Of a stretch of 64,000 bases of DNA, positions 60,401-64,000 are shown one piece after another. The notes beneath the pieces are model-generated. The model saw nothing but the letters and a program-made list of their open reading frames with translations, had not been told where the DNA came from and searched no databases. Numbering within the stretch: the first letter of the stretch is position 1; each line of letters opens with the position of its first letter. A program made the position numbers and the translations under genes. This stretch comes from Acanthopleura granulata (lineage: Eukaryota; Mollusca; Polyplacophora; Chitonida; Chitonidae): contig JABBOT010000016.1 in assembly GCA_016165875.1 (NCBI GenBank), positions 3,800,230 to 3,864,229 on the forward strand. Reading direction: 5' to 3'.

Positions 60401-61299
60401 ACCGACTTCAGGAAAGAGACTTTGTATTTGTTTCTTTCTTTTGTTGTTGTTGTTTTTTGGCCTGGTCAGCTGTAAATTTCTCTTACAGACTTATATTCTT
60501 CATGTCATGGCAAGGAATGATGCAGATAATTGTACGGCTGCCTCATCGGGAAGAGGTTCCACAAAACCTCCATTTATAACTAATAGATGGTGAGTGTGAA
60601 AACAAGCTTTACGATTAAAAGGAAGGCTATTAACAGCCAGTGAGAAAACGACTTGTGCAGCAAATGGCGGGGGTGAAGGGCACTTGACGCCATATGATAA
60701 CGGTGTCGAGGGTGTGAACTCTTCGCAAATCCGTGGGGCTAGCGGGGATAAAGAGTATCCAGGCATGTGGCCCCAGCAGTACTGATTGACGTGCAGCGTG
60801 CTGTACCGAGAGCCTTGTTTGCTTTTAATAAATGTGTTTTTCAAATACCGCTGATTTTTCACACACGCTGTAGTGATCCGTGGACGCAGTTTTGTAATTG
60901 ATTTGTTTTCTTGCTGGGTTTTTAACACCAAAACACAAGCACTGATTGTTTCAGTTAGATTACAGCCGTTTGCTGTGTGGATCGATTGAAGCAACTTGTT
61001 TAAAAATCCAGGACTAACCGCTCGCCAAATGCCCCACAGCTCTTGCGCTAAAGCACTGAATAAAACAGAGAATGGCGTTCTAATATTAATAGGCTACGAT
61101 GCAATGGTCGAGTGTTTATATTGTGTGCATGTATTAAATGTGATGACAACACAGTATTTTGAGTAATTCTAGACAAGTGACTTCCCTTTTTACCTCATCC
61201 TGCTTAAGCCATGGTGCTAGAGAGTAAGTTGTTTCCCCTTGAACATTTACGTGAACAGTTAGATTACATCCCTAACTGAGGTAAACTGACAAGAGGCCT
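57431..61299. other. Long stretch without a recognisable gene
   Basis: Mixed AT-rich sequence. It includes a C/A-rich patch with CACACACA runs at 59097-59225. Short open frames exist on both strands (longest about 164 codons at 60500-60994, minus), but none shows a domain, splice context or conservation that I can support. Confidence 0.5.
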
Positions 61300-61400
61300 G
61301 ATCTCGCTAGTAACGTGTGACCATTTGTCAACTATCAAATTCTCTTCACTGCACGGGTTTTTACTCTCTCTGCTGTAGTCTTTCACATTTATGTGAAATC
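61300..61400 (+). repeat. Dispersed repeat family B, member 2
   Basis: GTGTGACCATTTGTCAACTA, TTTTTACTCTCTCTGCTGTA and GTCTTTCACATTTATGTGAA resemble 8965-9060 in the GPCR units and the reverse complement of 63480-63580. Confidence 0.5.
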
Positions 61401-61539
61401 GGTATCTACCGTAAGCGAAAAGTACGGGTACAATGCCGGTCTTAGCCAGCTTTAGCCATATGATTTACAATTGTCATACTTCATGATACTTGAACACACA
61501 GTTCCTGTGAAGGACCAAGGACTTGTTGACTCGGTGTAC

Positions 61540-62790
61540 AGTGTACTGTGACACGGTGGGACCTTATTACCGGAGGGTCAGTATACGGGATGTGCGGCTT
61601 AAAACACCAATAAAATAAATAAATAAGGTGTGACAGGGGCATGATGTCTGGAGTTACTGTACCGTGATTGGGTGGGGCATCATAGCGGCCACCTGTGACG
61701 GGATGTGACGTCATGGCTGTTGCCAATACCGTGACAGAGGTGGGATGTCATGCCGGGAGTCAGTATACTGCGAGGGTAAATGACATCATGGCTGTTGCCA
61801 ATATAGTATGACGAAGTATGACATTATGTCTGGTGATAGTGTACTTTGGCTTTTTACTAATCATGGCTGGTGTCATTGTAGTGTGAATGGTTGGAATGAC
61901 ATGTCTGGTGTCAGTACACTGTGAATGGGTCGGACGCCTTGTCCGGTGTCAGTATGCTCTGATTGAGCATCATGCCAGGTGTCAATATACCGTGACTGTG
62001 TGGGGCGTCATGTCTGATGTCCGTATACTACGACTGGGACACATCTCTGGTGTCAGTATACCATGACGGTAGTGGGACATCATGTCTGGTGTCATTAACT
62101 ATGACGGGAGTGGGACATCATGTCTGGTATCAGTGTGCTGTGACTGGGTGCTACGTCATGTCTGGTGTCAGTATATTGTGACTGGGCGGGGTGTCATGTC
62201 TGGTGTCAGTAAAGTGTGACGGACTGACGCGTCATGTGTGGTGTAAGTGTACTTTGACAAGGTGACGCGTCATGTTTGATGTCAGTACAGTGTGACGGGG
62301 TGGGGTATCATGTCTGTGTCAGTATACTGTGATGATTGTAGGACATCATGCCACGTGACGGTATACTATGACGGGGGTGGGACATTTTGTCTGGTGTTAG
62401 TATGATTTGATTGGGAGCTACGTGATGTCTGAAGTCAGTATGCAGTGGCGGGAGAGGGGTGTCATGTTTGGTTTCAGTATACTTAGACGGAAGTGGGGTG
62501 TGTATGTTGTGACTGGGAGGAACGTCATGTCTGTTGCCAGTAAACTGTGACGGAGGTGGGGTGTCATATCTGGTGTCAGTATATCGTGACATGTTGGGTT
62601 TTTTTCATGCCTTGGGACAGTGTGCTCTGCAAAGATGGGTCATCCTGCCTAGTGTCAATACAGTGCAAGGAGATGAGACGTCAGTATATGAGTATACGAG
62701 AATCAAGTCTGATGGTCAGTATACTGTGACACGGCGGGACATTATGTGTGAATGGTGTTATAGTAGTGTGACGAGTTGTGAGGCACATTA
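61540..62790 (+). repeat. Degenerate array of about 38-bp repeats
   Basis: Roughly thirty imperfect units with a core close to CATGTCTGGTGTCAGTATAC then TGTGACGGGGTGGGACAT. Spacing is mostly 33-47 bp. A SINE-like tail scrap (GCGGCTTAAAACACCAATAA) interrupts the left end at about 61593-61615. Frames through it are not genes. Confidence 0.85.
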
Positions 62791-64000
62791 AACATACGAG
62801 CAACATTTTGCTGCAACCTGCATTTCCACGCTAATAACAAAAGTACGGCTTCATGTGACTTCATGATATTTATCTCTGTATGTAACATACAGCGTAAAAC
62901 TTAAGACATTTGCTTTTAAAAACACATCTAGACCTAAGCTAAAAAAAAACCAACTTATTTAACAAAGTTAAACATTTTCGCGAGGTCTCACGTGCTGTGA
63001 ATCTATGTACACCGTGGAAGATGCACCTAAAAAAACACACAACCCGTCGAAGAAATGTTCAGTCAACTGTTAATTTTCTTTCAAATGGGCGATGACAGTT
63101 GTAGTCTAGAAAAGGCTTCATCGTGCGAATGCTCTGGCAATAATGCAATTATCTCTCGTTCTGTCTTCTTGTGAACATCGATTTGTTACAGATGAACATT
63201 CATCCAGAGAGACCGTTCACTCCCGGCGGGGCCTCAGCCGTCAACCACAATGGCTGCTGCGACGTCTTCTGTTCCCCACGTCAGCAGTAAACACAAATCA
63301 TGGGGAAAAAAAGATAGAAATTTAACTGTACAGAAAAAACAAACAAAAATGCAAACAGAAAAACAAACGGCGCAAACAAGGACGTTCTTCATATAGCAAG
63401 TCCGTAAACCGAATTTTATGTCTACAGCAGCGAGTTTTAGGATCAGATTATCATAAAACGACGGCTAATTTCGCTAACTGAGGCTCATAGGCGGATATTA
63501 CAACATGACAGACTACAACACAGAGAGTAAAACCAGAACAGCGACGACATGGTGAGAGTTGGTATGGTCATACCGGTTAAATCTGACCTCTTGCCAGCTT
63601 ACCTGGCTTTAGGGTTTTAACCTAAACTGTTCATGTAAGTGTTCTAGAATTAAGAACTCACAGGCCCCCTATGGGCTTACGTAGAATTAAGTGAAATGCA
63701 ATTGCACTAATGCTACATTCAAGTCACTGGTCTGGAATTACTCCAAGTCCTGGGTTGTCATCACATTTAATACATGTGCACATTAACATGAAAACAAATT
63801 CAAAGGGGCCAAGCATTTCTGACAAACAAAATTTATTTTTGGACCCTAGGGATCAAAATTTAGACAACATCACCGACTCTATCTTAAGACAAGTGTGTCG
63901 AAATTGCAACCTCCAATATCAGAAAGCAAAATTTGACTTACATTAAAAATGGTTTTAGGGAATCTTTGTGAAGATGGGCCCGGTACTTTACATCACCAAA
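62791..64000. other. Right end of window, no gene recognised
   Basis: It contains scraps of repeats shared with the GPCR units: AACAAAAGTACGGCTT near 62837, and a minus-strand family B member at about 63480-63580 (GTAAAACCAGAACAGCGACG). No coding sequence I can support. Confidence 0.5.

Noticed and set aside
60500..60994. 164-codon minus-strand open frame
   Set aside because: No recognisable domain, no splice context, uneven composition, and no second copy in the window to test conservation.

Overview
This is animal nuclear DNA, most likely from a mollusc or another marine lophotrochozoan. The evidence is spliced GT-AG genes with kilobase introns, AATAAA polyadenylation signals, about 60% A+T by eye, and many copies of a tRNA-headed SINE with an AAAT tail of a type I associate with molluscs. 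There is no bacterial, phage or CRISPR content. The species cannot be fixed from the window alone.

Positions 1-43093 are three head-to-tail copies of one segment of about 14.6-15.9 kb. The sequence at position 1 recurs at 14958 and 29780, and the homology stops abruptly at 43093. That right edge suggests the natural unit boundaries are 12605/12606 and 27197/27198. On this reading unit A (1-12605) is cut by the left edge of the window, while units B (12606-27197) and C (27198-43093) are complete. Each unit carries one two-exon gene for a rhodopsin-family (class A) GPCR of 321-323 residues. Its single phase-1 intron splits the codon of the cysteine expected at the extracellular end of TM3. All three reading frames are intact. 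Copy C carries many more amino-acid changes than A and B, including loss of the Asp of the TM7 D-P-x-x-Y motif. The rest of each unit is repeat-rich non-coding DNA: SINEs, degenerate minisatellites, a pair of long inverted repeat arms around a 1.6-kb core, and a 105-codon conserved ORF of uncertain status. Indels group the copies in conflicting ways, which points to gene conversion or unequal crossing-over within the array.

After about 4 kb of unique intergenic DNA (43094-47234), a four-exon gene at 47235-53844 encodes a MALSU1-like protein. This is the animal mitochondrial RsfS/Iojap-domain factor for the large mitoribosomal subunit. It has an unusually long N-terminal half containing a Ser/Asp/Glu-rich segment. 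Its third intron holds a GT-rich minisatellite.

From 53845 to 64000 I find no gene I can support. This part holds three SINE copies, a short perfect hairpin, members of dispersed repeat families also present inside the GPCR units, and a degenerate array of about 38-bp repeats at 61540-62790. The two gene types have no evident functional link. The main interest is the recent, still recombining tandem GPCR cluster.
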